64,000 nucleotides of DNA from contig JAXLRI010000008.1 of NCBI GenBank assembly GCA_046331175.1, positions 1 to 64,000 on the forward strand, given 5' to 3'. Positions 7,234 through 15,126 of the stretch are shown piece by piece. The notes below the pieces were generated by a model. That model was not told where the DNA came from. It did no database searches and saw only the letters and a program-made list of their open reading frames with translations. Position numbers and translations under genes: made by a program. Source of the DNA: JAWKIW01 sp046331175 (GTDB lineage: Bacteria > Actinomycetota > Acidimicrobiia > Acidimicrobiales > Acidimicrobilacustridaceae). Positions within the stretch are counted from its first letter, which is position 1. Every line of letters begins with the position of its first letter.

Positions 7234-8790
7234 ATGGTCGAGGTGATGGTTCCGGGGCGCGACGCGGTGCGGTCGCTGCGGGATGCCGAGCGGGACGCGG
7301 TCCGCGCGGGTGCGCCTGGTCGGGTGCGGGGTGGGGTGCGGTGTGTGGCCCACGAGGCGCCGTCGGGTCGGGTGACGATGCGCTGTTCGACGCCGCCACC
7401 GACGAACGAGCCGCCGGCTCGCACCGACACACCGACCGGCGATGCCGAGGACGACACGACCAACGCCACCGCGGTCGACATCGCCAACGACACCTCCCCC
7501 GGCAGCGGCCCCGCGGTCGAGGCTTCCTCGGAGCGCTCCTTGGCCGATGCGGTCGCGGTGGTGCGGTCGGCGTTGGCGGCCGCGGGGACGGTGGGAGCGG
7601 TCGACGACGAGGTCCTGTGCGACCAGGTGCTGGTGTTGGAGGAGCTGCGGCGTGTGGTGGATGTGGCCGAGGGGGCGCGGTTGGCTGAGCTGGATCGGCG
7701 TGATGCGACGGCGCGGGATCACGGCCTGGTGACCCATCGCTGGTTGGCGCGGGAGGCGATGCTGCCCGCTGGGGTGGCCCGCGACCGCGTCAAGGTCGGC
7801 ACCGCCATCACGGAGCGGTTCGATCGGTTGGGTCCCGCCGTCGAGGCCGGGAGGATCTCCTGGGACCACGCCAGGGCGGTGGTCCACGCCGCCAACCCCC
7901 GGGTGATCGACGCGATCGGCCACCTGCAAGACGACCTGATCGACCTCGCCGAGGCCACCGTGTTCGAGCGGTGGCGCCGCGAGCTGGGCGGCGTCGTCGC
8001 CCTGGTCGACCAAGACGGCGGCCACGACCCCACGACGGGCGACACCCGCACCGAGCTGCGGGTCTCGGCGATCCTCGACAACGCCATCGACGTGCGCGGC
8101 ACCCTCGTCGGCGACGACGCCGCGACGGTCGCCGCCACCATCGAAGCGGTCGCCGACGAGCTGTACCGCCGGGCGGTGCGCGACCACGAGACCTGCCCCG
8201 ACCTGGCGGTCCCCACCCGGACGGTGCTGCGCGCCAGGGCCCTGGTCGAGATCTGCCGGCGGGCCATGGCCCGCGACCTCCACGACACGAGGCCACCGCG
8301 ACCAGAGGTCGTCCTGGTCACCCACGCCAGCGAACCGCTCGCCGACGTCGCCACCGTCGACGGCGCCGTGTTGGTCCAAGACGGGACCCGCCGGCGTCTC
8401 GAGTGCGTCGCCGACTGGCATCCGGTGGTGGTCGACTCGTTGGGGGTGCCCCTCGACCACGGACGGGCCGTGCGGTTCGCGACCGCCGCCCAACGCCGCG
8501 CCCTGGCCATCCGCGACGGCGGCTGTGTCTACCCGGGCTGCGACGCCCCGCTGTCGTGGGTCGAGGCCCACCACATCGACCCCCACCACCACGGCGGCGA
8601 CACCGACACCGACCGCATGGCCAACGCCTGCGCATGGCACCACCACCACGTCGCCCACGGCCAGGGCTGGACCATGGGCATCACCGCCGACGGCTGGACC
8701 TGGTTCACCAGCCCCACCGGCCACACCTTCTGGGGCCAACGCCACGGCCGACAACGCACCGGCCCACCCCCCGACCCCGACGCACCCTGA
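7234..8790 (+). CDS. DUF222 / HNH endonuclease domain protein (13E12-type)
   Basis: A 518-residue protein. Roughly residues 1-100 are low-complexity, residues 100-330 form an Arg/Ala-rich helical DUF222 domain (EELRRVVDVAEGARLAELDR, DGLVTHRWLAREA-like pattern), and an HNH domain starts near residue 428 (GGCVYPGCDAP, then EAHHIDPHHHGGDTD, then ACAWHHHHVAHG). The Cys and His residues expected for zinc and metal binding are present. Such proteins occur in many copies in Actinobacteria and are often treated as mobile nucleases; their biology is largely unknown. The start is uncertain, and a Met at 7378 is an alternative. Repeat-rich DNA flanks it on both sides, which fits mobility. Confidence 0.85.
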   Translation: MVEVMVPGRDAVRSLRDAERDAVRAGAPGRVRGGVRCVAHEAPSGRVTMRCSTPPPTNEPPARTDTPTGDAEDDTTNATAVDIANDTSPGSGPAVEASSERSLADAVAVVRSALAAAGTVGAVDDEVLCDQVLVLEELRRVVDVAEGARLAELDRRDATARDHGLVTHRWLAREAMLPAGVARDRVKVGTAITERFDRLGPAVEAGRISWDHARAVVHAANPRVIDAIGHLQDDLIDLAEATVFERWRRELGGVVALVDQDGGHDPTTGDTRTELRVSAILDNAIDVRGTLVGDDAATVAATIEAVADELYRRAVRDHETCPDLAVPTRTVLRARALVEICRRAMARDLHDTRPPRPEVVLVTHASEPLADVATVDGAVLVQDGTRRRLECVADWHPVVVDSLGVPLDHGRAVRFATAAQRRALAIRDGGCVYPGCDAPLSWVEAHHIDPHHHGGDTDTDRMANACAWHHHHVAHGQGWTMGITADGWTWFTSPTGHTFWGQRHGRQRTGPPPDPDAP

Positions 8791-8860
8791 CCGGCAGCGA
8801 GGACGGGCGAGTCGACGAGCCTGAGCCCGCCCACGGCCCCACGGCGAGCCCACCTGACCA

Positions 8861-9027
8861 GCGCTCGATCGCCTCGCCGCACCCGCAGACCGCAGACCGG
8901 CGCTCGATCGCCTCGCCGCACCCGCACACCCCCGCGCCGTCAGCTCGCCCGGGCCGCAGACCGGCTGCCCGTGGGCTGCCACCTCGGCAACCCGGGTCGA
9001 CCAGCCCGACGGTCGACCAGCCCGACG
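8861..9027. repeat. Direct repeats downstream of the HNH gene
   Basis: A perfect 27-bp repeat occupies 8861-8887 and 8900-8926 (period 39; it contains GCTCGATCGCCTCGCC). A second array of two perfect 16-bp units (GTCGACCAGCCCGACG) lies at 8996-9027. The 269-bp gap between the HNH gene and the next gene holds only these repeats; no coding or RNA gene is seen. Confidence 0.85.
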
Positions 9028-9059
9028 GCCCCCAACCGGGCGGTCTCCCGCGGTCGCGG

Positions 9060-9817
9060 TCAGGCCGCTGGGGGTTCCAGACCGGACGACGTCAGGGCGC
9101 GCACGCGACCGACGGTGTTGAGCAACGACCCGCCGAACCGCACGACGACCACCGAGCCCGCCGTCACCTCGCCGAGGACGACGGCCTCCTGGGGCGACGG
9201 GGGCAGCGACTCGCCGAGGGTCGACGCGCCGCCGATCCCGACCGCCAGCACGGTGCCCTGCTCGGGATCCCGGTCGAGGACCACCGACCGGCCGTTGGCG
9301 GCCACGAGGTCGACGGTCCGCCTCGAGTCGGCCGGAGAACCGGGTCTCGTCCCGGCCACGAGCTCGAGCTGGCGGGCTCGGGGGCGGTACCGGACGACGT
9401 AGGCCACCACGACCCCGCCCACGACCACGACCAGCAGCGCCAGCATCCCGATCAGGATCTCCGGACCGTCGGCGGCGCGGACCTGCTCGGGTGGCCCGGC
9501 GGGTAGACGACCTCGATGGTGTCGCCGACGGCGAGTCCGTGGTCCTGGCTCTCGTACACCGCCTGCCGGGTGGTCCCGTCCTCCCACTCGACGAGCGTCC
9601 GGCCGCCATCTCGATCCGCCACCGCGATCGCCTCGGCGTGGGTCAGAGCGCCTTCGGACCGCAGGTTCAGCACGGCGACGACCACGACGAGAACCGCCAG
9701 CACGAGAGCGATCGCCGCCACCGCCCGGCTGGCCCGCTGCTCCCACCGCCAGCGCTCGACGCCTTCGTCCTCGGGCAGCAGCACCCAGGACCACCGAGCC
9801 CATGGCCGCCGCCCCAT
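9060..9817 (-). pseudogene. DUF3592-like membrane protein gene with an apparent frameshift
   Basis: Two frames together make one sensible protein. The 5' part (from 9817) gives a Trp-rich head, a membrane helix (AVAAIALVLAVLVVVVAVLN) and a DUF3592-like strand region (TLVEWEDGTTRQAVYESQD, DTIEVVYPPGHP). It then hits a stop near 9452. The 3' part is in another frame and gives a second membrane helix (GMLALLVVVVGGVVVAYVV) and a beta-rich tail to 9060. Inserting one base near 9485-9490 (reading ...GHP then EQVRAADGPE) joins them into about 252 codons. This could be a real one-base deletion or a sequencing error. No classic slippery heptamer is seen, so programmed frameshifting is unlikely. Confidence 0.6.
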
Positions 9818-10054
9818 CCGGCGATGATCACCGCTCCCCCGCCCCCGAGCAACCCGGGCCTACCACCGCTCGGTCAAGGCCCCGCCTGCTGGACCCATCG
9901 GCCCGCGCCCGACGGCTCGGGGCCTCCGCTCCGCCGTGGCCGCCCCCGTCCCGTCCGCACCCCATCCCCCTTTGGCGTCGGCGGCGGCGTCCGCGTCCCC
10001 GTCGGTGTCGTCGTCCGCATCCCCGTCGGCGTCGGCGTCGCCGCCGGGCGGGCG

Positions 10055-11152
10055 TCAGGCCAGCGAGCGGGCGAGCAGGTCGGGCTCGACGTTGCCGCCG
10101 GACAGGACGGCCACGACCAGGGCGTCGTCGGGCAGGCCGAGCTCGCTCCGGTGGAAGCACCAGGCCGCCGTGGCGACCGCCCCCGAGGGCTCGGCCACCA
10201 GGCGAGCGCCGCCGGCGATCACGCCCATGGCGGCGACGATCTCGTCCTCCGTCACGGTCACGATGCGATCCACGGAACGGCGGATGACCGTCCAGGGGTG
10301 GGCTCCGACCTGGCGGACGCGCAGGCCGTCGGCGATGGTGCTCGACGCCTGCTCGGCCGGGATGGCGATCCGCTCACCGACTGCCAGCGACCGCCGGGCG
10401 TCGTCGGCCACCTCCGGCTCCACCCCGATCACGGCGACATCGGGCCGCCGTCCGTTGACCGCCCCGGCGATGCCCGAGATCAGCCCACCACCGCTCACGG
10501 GCACGAGCACCGCCGCCACCCGTGGCAGGTCATCGAGGACCTCGAGGCCCACCGTGCCCGCGCCGGCCATCACGGTCGGGTCGTCGTAGGGCGCCACCAC
10601 CGGCCATCCCCGTTCGGCGGCGACCAGGTCGCACCGCTCGGCCCGTTCGGCCGAGTCGGGCCCCACCACGATCACCTCGGCCCCCCAGGCTTCGGTGGCG
10701 GCCCGCTTCCGCGGCGGCGCGTCGTCGGGCATGACGACGGTGGCCGCCAGGCCGAGCCGGGCGGCGGCCCACGCCACGGCCTGGGCGTGGTTGCCCGACG
10801 AGTGGGCGACCACGCCCGGCGGGGTGGCCCCGCGTCGCTCGTCGATCAACGTCAGCAGGCAGTTGAGCGCGCCCCGGGCCTTGAAGCTGCCGACCTCCTG
10901 GAGGCTCTCGGCCTTCAGCCACAGGCCGCCAGCGCCCGACGAGGGCGGGGCCGACGAGGGCGGGGCCGACGAGACGGTCGAGGCGGCCCCGGGTCCGACG
11001 CCGCCACGCTCGCCGAGGGCGTCGCCGTCGCCGCCGACCGCACCCAGACGCACCAGGGGTGTGCGCAGGACGCGGCCGGCCAGCCGGGCCGCCGCCGCCT
11101 CGACGTCGGCCAGCTCGATCGACGGGCCGGCATCGGGGGCCGCGCCGCTCAC
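10055..11152 (-). CDS. Threonine/serine dehydratase or racemase family PLP enzyme
   Basis: A 365-residue fold-type II PLP enzyme. The PLP Lys is in GSFKARGA, the substrate/PLP loop is SSGNHAQAVAWAAA, and the phosphate-binding Gly loop is PVSGGGLISGIAGA. No ACT regulatory domain follows, so it resembles catabolic threonine dehydratase, serine racemase or related enzymes more than IlvA. A Ser/Pro/Ala-rich insertion of about 30 residues (partly from an 18-bp direct repeat near 10937-10972) separates the first strand from the PLP Lys region. It lies about 40 bp downstream of cimA on the same strand. It may therefore supply 2-oxobutyrate for isoleucine in parallel with citramalate, but that link is inferred. 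Confidence 0.85.
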   Translation of the reverse strand: MSGAAPDAGPSIELADVEAAAARLAGRVLRTPLVRLGAVGGDGDALGERGGVGPGAASTVSSAPPSSAPPSSGAGGLWLKAESLQEVGSFKARGALNCLLTLIDERRGATPPGVVAHSSGNHAQAVAWAAARLGLAATVVMPDDAPPRKRAATEAWGAEVIVVGPDSAERAERCDLVAAERGWPVVAPYDDPTVMAGAGTVGLEVLDDLPRVAAVLVPVSGGGLISGIAGAVNGRRPDVAVIGVEPEVADDARRSLAVGERIAIPAEQASSTIADGLRVRQVGAHPWTVIRRSVDRIVTVTEDEIVAAMGVIAGGARLVAEPSGAVATAAWCFHRSELGLPDDALVVAVLSGGNVEPDLLARSLA

Positions 11153-11193
11153 GTCACGTCACCACGGCGTCATCGGGCGCGGACGGCCGGCGG

Positions 11194-12918
11194 TCAGCCG
11201 TCGCCGACCGGACCGTCGTCGCCGTTGGGGGCGTCGGTGTGGAGCAGCCCGTAGACGAGCGAGTCGAGCAGGGCCTCCCACGAGGCCTCGATGATGTTCT
11301 CGGACACGCCGATGGTCGACCACGACTCGGTGCCGTTGGTCGAGTCGATGAGCACGCGGGTGACCGCCCCGGTGGCCCGGTTCGTGTCGAGGACGCGCAC
11401 CTTGAAGTCGGTGAGGTGCAGGCGCTGCAGGGCCGGGTAGCGCTGGCCCACGGCGCGGCGCAGCGCCTGGTCGAGGGCGTTGACCGGGCCGTTGCCCTCA
11501 GCGGTGGCGATGATGCGCTCGCCGTCGACCACCACCTTGATGGTGGCCTCGGTGACCACGTCGAAGGCGCCGTCGGTGCCGTTGCCCTGGCCGCCGTCGC
11601 CGACCGGGCGGGGCCGGTGGTCGACGATCACCCGGAACGACTCCAACGTGAAGAAGCTCTGGTGCCAGCCGCCGGCCTCGCGCATGAGCAGCTCGAGGGA
11701 GCCGTCGGCCGCCTCGAAGTGGTAGCCCTCGTGCTCGAGCTCCTTCAGGCGCCCGACCACGTCGTTGAGGGCGGCCCCGTCGAGGTCGAGGCCGAGCTCG
11801 CCGGCCTTGATCTCGAGCGTCGACTTGCCAGCCAGCTCGGACACCACGAAGCGGGTGCCGTTGCCGACCAGGTCGGGGTTCACGTGCTCGTAGGCGTCGG
11901 GCCGGCGCTTGATGGCGCTCACGTGCAGGCCGGCCTTGTGGGCGAACGCCGAGGCGCCGACGAACGCCGCCTGCGGGTCGAGGTTCACGTTGACCAGCTC
12001 GGCGATGTGGTGGCTCACCGCGGTCAGGCGCTCCAGGCGACCCTCGGGCAGCGTGGCCACACCCATCTTCAGCGAGAGGTCGGGGACGATGGTCGACAGG
12101 TTGGCGTTGCCGGTGCGCTCGCCGATGCCGTTGATGGTGCCCTGCACCTGACGGGCGCCGGCCCGCACGCCGGCGAGCGTGTTGGCCACGGCGCAGCCCG
12201 TGTCGTCGTGGACGTGCATGCCGAGGGCGACGTCGCGACCGAAGTACTCGTGGACCTCGCCGACGATGCGCTCGACGTCGAACGGCAGCGAGCCGCCGTT
12301 GGTGTCGCACAGCACCAGCACCTCGGCGCCGGCGGTGGCGGCCGCCTCGAGCACGCGCAGCGAGAACTCGGCGTTGCGCCGGTATCCGTCGAAGAAGTGC
12401 TCGGCGTCGAAGAACACGCGGAGGCCGGCGTGGCGGAGGAACTCCACCGAGTCGGCCACCATGGCCACACCCTCGTCGAGCGTGGTCCGCAGCGCCTCGG
12501 TGACGTGGTAGTCCCAGCACTTGCCGACGATGCACACCGTCGAGGTGTTGGCCTTCACCAGGTTGCGCAGGGTCTCGTCGTCGTCGACCTTGCCGAGGAC
12601 GCGGCGGGTCGACCCGAAGGCCACCAGGGTGGACGTCGACAGCGACAGCTCGGACGGCGCCCGCTCGAAGAACTCGACGTCCTTGGGGTTGGCGCCGGGC
12701 CAGCCGCCCTCGATGTAGTGCACACCGAGGTGGTCGAGCTGCTCGGCGATGCGCAGCTTGTCGTCGACGGTCAGCGAGATGCCCTCGAGCTGGGCCCCGT
12801 CGCGCAGGGTGGTGTCGTAGACCTCGACGGCCGACGGCTGGTTCGGCGCCGGCGGCACCTGGGGAGCCGGCGCGCCAGCGGTGGCGCCGGTGGTGGTGGG
12901 TTCGGCGGCGTCACCCAT
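11194..12918 (-). CDS. cimA: (R)-citramalate synthase
   Basis: A 574-residue enzyme that condenses pyruvate with acetyl-CoA to citramalate, the first step of the threonine-independent isoleucine route. The HMGL/LeuA TIM barrel opens with VEVYDTTLRDGAQ, followed by EGGWPGANPKD, typical of the CimA branch (TIGR00977 type) rather than LeuA. The metal-site segment is AMHVHDDTG-like (LGMHVHDDTGCA), and the C-terminal third matches the LeuA allosteric dimer domain. The first 25 residues are a Pro/Ala/Thr-rich extension. It is the last gene of leuB-ilvE-cimA and overlaps the ilvE stop by 8 nt, so it is probably translationally coupled. LeuB here and the nearby LeuCD can process citramalate. Confidence 0.92.
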   Translation of the reverse strand: MGDAAEPTTTGATAGAPAPQVPPAPNQPSAVEVYDTTLRDGAQLEGISLTVDDKLRIAEQLDHLGVHYIEGGWPGANPKDVEFFERAPSELSLSTSTLVAFGSTRRVLGKVDDDETLRNLVKANTSTVCIVGKCWDYHVTEALRTTLDEGVAMVADSVEFLRHAGLRVFFDAEHFFDGYRRNAEFSLRVLEAAATAGAEVLVLCDTNGGSLPFDVERIVGEVHEYFGRDVALGMHVHDDTGCAVANTLAGVRAGARQVQGTINGIGERTGNANLSTIVPDLSLKMGVATLPEGRLERLTAVSHHIAELVNVNLDPQAAFVGASAFAHKAGLHVSAIKRRPDAYEHVNPDLVGNGTRFVVSELAGKSTLEIKAGELGLDLDGAALNDVVGRLKELEHEGYHFEAADGSLELLMREAGGWHQSFFTLESFRVIVDHRPRPVGDGGQGNGTDGAFDVVTEATIKVVVDGERIIATAEGNGPVNALDQALRRAVGQRYPALQRLHLTDFKVRVLDTNRATGAVTRVLIDSTNGTESWSTIGVSENIIEASWEALLDSLVYGLLHTDAPNGDDGPVGDG

Positions 12919-13831
12919 CGACGTGCTCCACCCAGTCCTTGTACCGGTCGACCTCGCCGCGCACGGCCTTGGCGTACTCGGCGGCGATGGCGGTGGTGAT
13001 CGGCCCCGGGCACGGGATGGGTCGGTCGTCGACGGAGTTGACCGCCGACACCTCGGCGGCGGTGCCGCAGACGAACATCTCGTCGGCGATGTAGAGGTCG
13101 GTGCGGGCCAGGTGGTCGACGGTGACGTCGATGCCCAGGTCGTTGGCGATGGTGGTGACCGAGCTCTGGGTGATGCCCTCGAGCGCGCCCGCCGACGACG
13201 GTGGTGTGATGAGCCGGCCGTTCTTGGCGATGAAGATGTTCTCGCCGGTGCACTCGCTGACCCAACCGTGGGGGCTCAGCATGACGGCCTCGTCGTAGCC
13301 GGCCTTGAGCGCCTCGACCTTGGCCAGCGAGGAGTTCACGTAGTTGCCGGTGGTCTTGGACGCTGGCGGCATCGTGTTGTGGTCGTGGCGGGTCCACGAG
13401 GACACCTTCATGCGGACGCCCTTGGTGACGGCGTCGTCGCCGAGGTAGGCACCCCACGGCCAGCAGGCGATGGCCACGTCGACCTCGCACGGCAGCGTGT
13501 TGAGCCCCATCTCGCCGTAGCCGTAGTAGGCGATCGGCCGGATGTAGCACGAGGGCAGGCCGTTGACCCGCACCGTCAGCTTGATGGCCTCGACCAGCTC
13601 CTCGACGGAGTAGGGCAGCTCCATCATCAGCATCTGGGCGCTGTTGTGCAGGCGCTCGGCGTGCTCGGTCAGGCGAAACACCGCGGGGCCGTCGGCCGTC
13701 TCGTAGGCGCGGATGCCCTCGAACACGCCCATGCCGTAGTGCAGCGAGTGGGTGAGGATGTGGATCTGGGCCTTGTCCCAGTCCACCAGCTCGCCGTTGA
13801 ACCAGATCTTGTCGGTGGGCGTGATCGGCAT
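12911..13831 (-). CDS. ilvE: Branched-chain amino-acid aminotransferase
   Basis: A 306-residue fold-type IV PLP transaminase performing the last step of Leu, Ile and Val synthesis. Motifs are HSLHYGMGVFEGIRAY, the PLP Lys in SKTTGNYVNSSLAK, and the cofactor region ECTGENIFIAKNG. The ATG at 13831 fits the family N-terminus (PTDKIWFNGELVDWDKA). It lies between leuB and cimA on the same strand, so it should share control by the attenuator upstream of leuB. Confidence 0.94.
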   Translation of the reverse strand: MPITPTDKIWFNGELVDWDKAQIHILTHSLHYGMGVFEGIRAYETADGPAVFRLTEHAERLHNSAQMLMMELPYSVEELVEAIKLTVRVNGLPSCYIRPIAYYGYGEMGLNTLPCEVDVAIACWPWGAYLGDDAVTKGVRMKVSSWTRHDHNTMPPASKTTGNYVNSSLAKVEALKAGYDEAVMLSPHGWVSECTGENIFIAKNGRLITPPSSAGALEGITQSSVTTIANDLGIDVTVDHLARTDLYIADEMFVCGTAAEVSAVNSVDDRPIPCPGPITTAIAAEYAKAVRGEVDRYKDWVEHVDG

Positions 13832-13926
13832 CGGGGTGTCCTCGGGGTGCGGTCGATCGGGTGATCGGGTCGGATCGGTCGGAGCGGGTTGAACAGGTCG
13901 GACGGGTGGAGCGGTCGAGCGGGGGG

Positions 13927-14907
13927 TCAGACCCGGCCGGCGACGAGGTCGCCCACCTCGGTGGTGGAGCCGGTGAGCGAGGACGCGTCCTCGCAGGCCT
14001 TGCGGATGCGGGCGGCGGCGTCGTCCTCGCCCAGGAACTCGAGCATCATCGCCGCCGACAGGATGGCGGCGACGGGGTTGGCGATGTTCTGGCCGGCGAT
14101 GTCGGGGGCCGAGCCGTGCACCGGCTCGAACATCGACGGGCCGGTGCGGTCGGGGTTGAGGTTGCCCGAGGAGGCGAAGCCGATGCCGCCGGAGACGGCC
14201 CCGCCGAGGTCGGTCAGGATGTCGCCGAACAGGTTGTCGGTGACGATGACGTCGTAGCGCTGAGGTGACTCGACGAAGTAGATGCAGGCGGCGTCGACGT
14301 GGTTGTAGGCGGTCTCGACGTCGGGGTACTCGGCGTGCACCTCGTCGAACGTGCGCTCCCACAGGTCGCCGGCGAAGGTGAGCACGTTGGTCTTGTGCAC
14401 CAGCGTGAGGTGCTTGCGCTCGCGGCTGCGGGCCAGCTCGAAGGCGTAGCGCACGCAGCGCTCGACGCCGAAGCGGGTGTTGACCGAGCCCTGCGTGGCG
14501 ATCTCGTGCGGGGTGCCCTTGCGCAGGAACCCACCCTCGCCGGCGTAGGTGCCCTCGGTGTTCTCGCGGATGACGATGAAGTCGTGGCCGCCGTCGGGGG
14601 CGAGGAACGGCCGCTGGTTGACGTACAGGTCGAGGTCGAAGCGCATCTTCAGCAGCAGGCCGCGCTCGATGACGCCCGGCGGCACGTCGGGGGTGCCGAC
14701 GGCGCCCAGCAGCAGGGCGTCGAGGCCCCGCCACTCCTCGACGGTGGCGTCGTCGAGCACCACGCCGTCGCGCAGGTAGCGGGCCCCACCCAGGTCGTAG
14801 TCGACGGTCTCGAGGTCGACGCCGGTGGCGCGCACCACCTTCAGGGCCTCGGGGATGACCTCGTGGCCGATCCCGTCGCCGGGGATGACGCCGATCTTGT
14901 GGCTCAC
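13927..14907 (-). CDS. leuB: 3-isopropylmalate dehydrogenase
   Basis: A 326-residue isocitrate/isopropylmalate dehydrogenase family enzyme (NAD-dependent oxidative decarboxylation). Signatures are IGVIPGDGIGHEV, VIRENTEGTYAGEGG, the catalytic Lys in VHKTNVLTF, and FEPVHGSAPDIAGQ. In the citramalate route the same enzyme acts on methylmalate, consistent with cimA in the operon. The start is the GTG at 14907 (residues VSHKIGVIPGDG), preceded by GGAG about 8 nt upstream. The 160 nt before it hold the attenuator features listed separately. Confidence 0.94.
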   Translation of the reverse strand: MSHKIGVIPGDGIGHEVIPEALKVVRATGVDLETVDYDLGGARYLRDGVVLDDATVEEWRGLDALLLGAVGTPDVPPGVIERGLLLKMRFDLDLYVNQRPFLAPDGGHDFIVIRENTEGTYAGEGGFLRKGTPHEIATQGSVNTRFGVERCVRYAFELARSRERKHLTLVHKTNVLTFAGDLWERTFDEVHAEYPDVETAYNHVDAACIYFVESPQRYDVIVTDNLFGDILTDLGGAVSGGIGFASSGNLNPDRTGPSMFEPVHGSAPDIAGQNIANPVAAILSAAMMLEFLGEDDAAARIRKACEDASSLTGSTTEVGDLVAGRV

Positions 14908-14974
14908 TGCTCGCTCCGTCGGGTGGTGGTGGTCAGGCGCTGCGCCCCGGGACGGGACACCGCCCCGGAACATG

Positions 14975-15000
14975 AAAAGCCGCCCACCAGGGTGGACGGC
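14975..15000 (-). terminator. Intrinsic terminator in the leuB leader (attenuator)
   Basis: On the minus strand the arms GCCGTCCACC and GGTGGGCGGC form a 10-bp stem with one mismatch and a 2-nt nominal loop. TTTT follows immediately. It lies 68 nt before the leuB start codon and 29 nt after the leader-peptide stop, where an attenuation terminator is expected. Confidence 0.8.
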
Positions 15001-15005
15001 CGAGG

Positions 15006-15029
15006 GCGCACACCGGGACCGGTGTGCGC
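15006..15029 (-). promoter_or_regulatory. Leader hairpin overlapping the leader-peptide stop
   Basis: A perfect 11-bp inverted repeat (GCGCACACCGG and CCGGTGTGCGC, 2-nt centre) begins at the last base of the leader stop codon. It sits directly between leader peptide and terminator, the usual place for the pause or protector hairpin of an attenuator. Its 3' arm shares only a short GGTG/CACC complementarity with the terminator, so the antiterminator pairing is not resolved by eye. Confidence 0.75.
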
Positions 15030-15070
15030 TAGGGAATCACGATGATGGCGGCGGTGAGGTGCGCAGACAT
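15029..15070 (-). CDS. Branched-chain amino-acid leader peptide (13 aa)
   Basis: Reads MSAHLTAAIIVIP then TAG. Four of the last five sense codons before the stop are Ile, Ile, Val and Ile, and a Leu lies earlier. These are the end products of the downstream leuB-ilvE-cimA operon plus leuCD. The ATG is 7 nt from a -10 box, so it may be translated from a leaderless transcript. The peptide is followed at once by a perfect hairpin and then a terminator with a T-run. Ribosome stalling at the Ile/Val codons should report low charged tRNA and let transcription continue. The annotation rests on this full arrangement rather than peptide homology. Confidence 0.82.
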   Translation of the reverse strand: MSAHLTAAIIVIP

Positions 15071-15077
15071 CCCCGCC

Positions 15078-15106
15078 AGTGTGCTCGGCGACCGGCCGAA
15101 CGTCAA
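15078..15106 (-). promoter_or_regulatory. Promoter of the leuB leader
   Basis: A -35 box TTGACG (15101-15106, five of six consensus bases) and a -10 box CACACT (15078-15083) are separated by exactly 17 bp. The leader-peptide ATG at 15070 follows the -10 by 7 nt, so transcription probably begins at or near the A of the start codon. Confidence 0.7.
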
Positions 15107-15126
15107 CCTCGCCACGGTCACGGGGG

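Noticed and set aside
9481..9505. Programmed -1 frameshifting in the DUF3592-like gene
   Set aside because: No X XXY YYZ slippery heptamer and no following stem-loop were seen; a simple indel explains the frames.
11059..12999. A 646-codon plus-strand frame over cimA
   Set aside because: Shadow of cimA. Its composition (HLGG-, VDEL- and GAGR-like runs) is typical of reverse-frame reading of GC-rich coding DNA.
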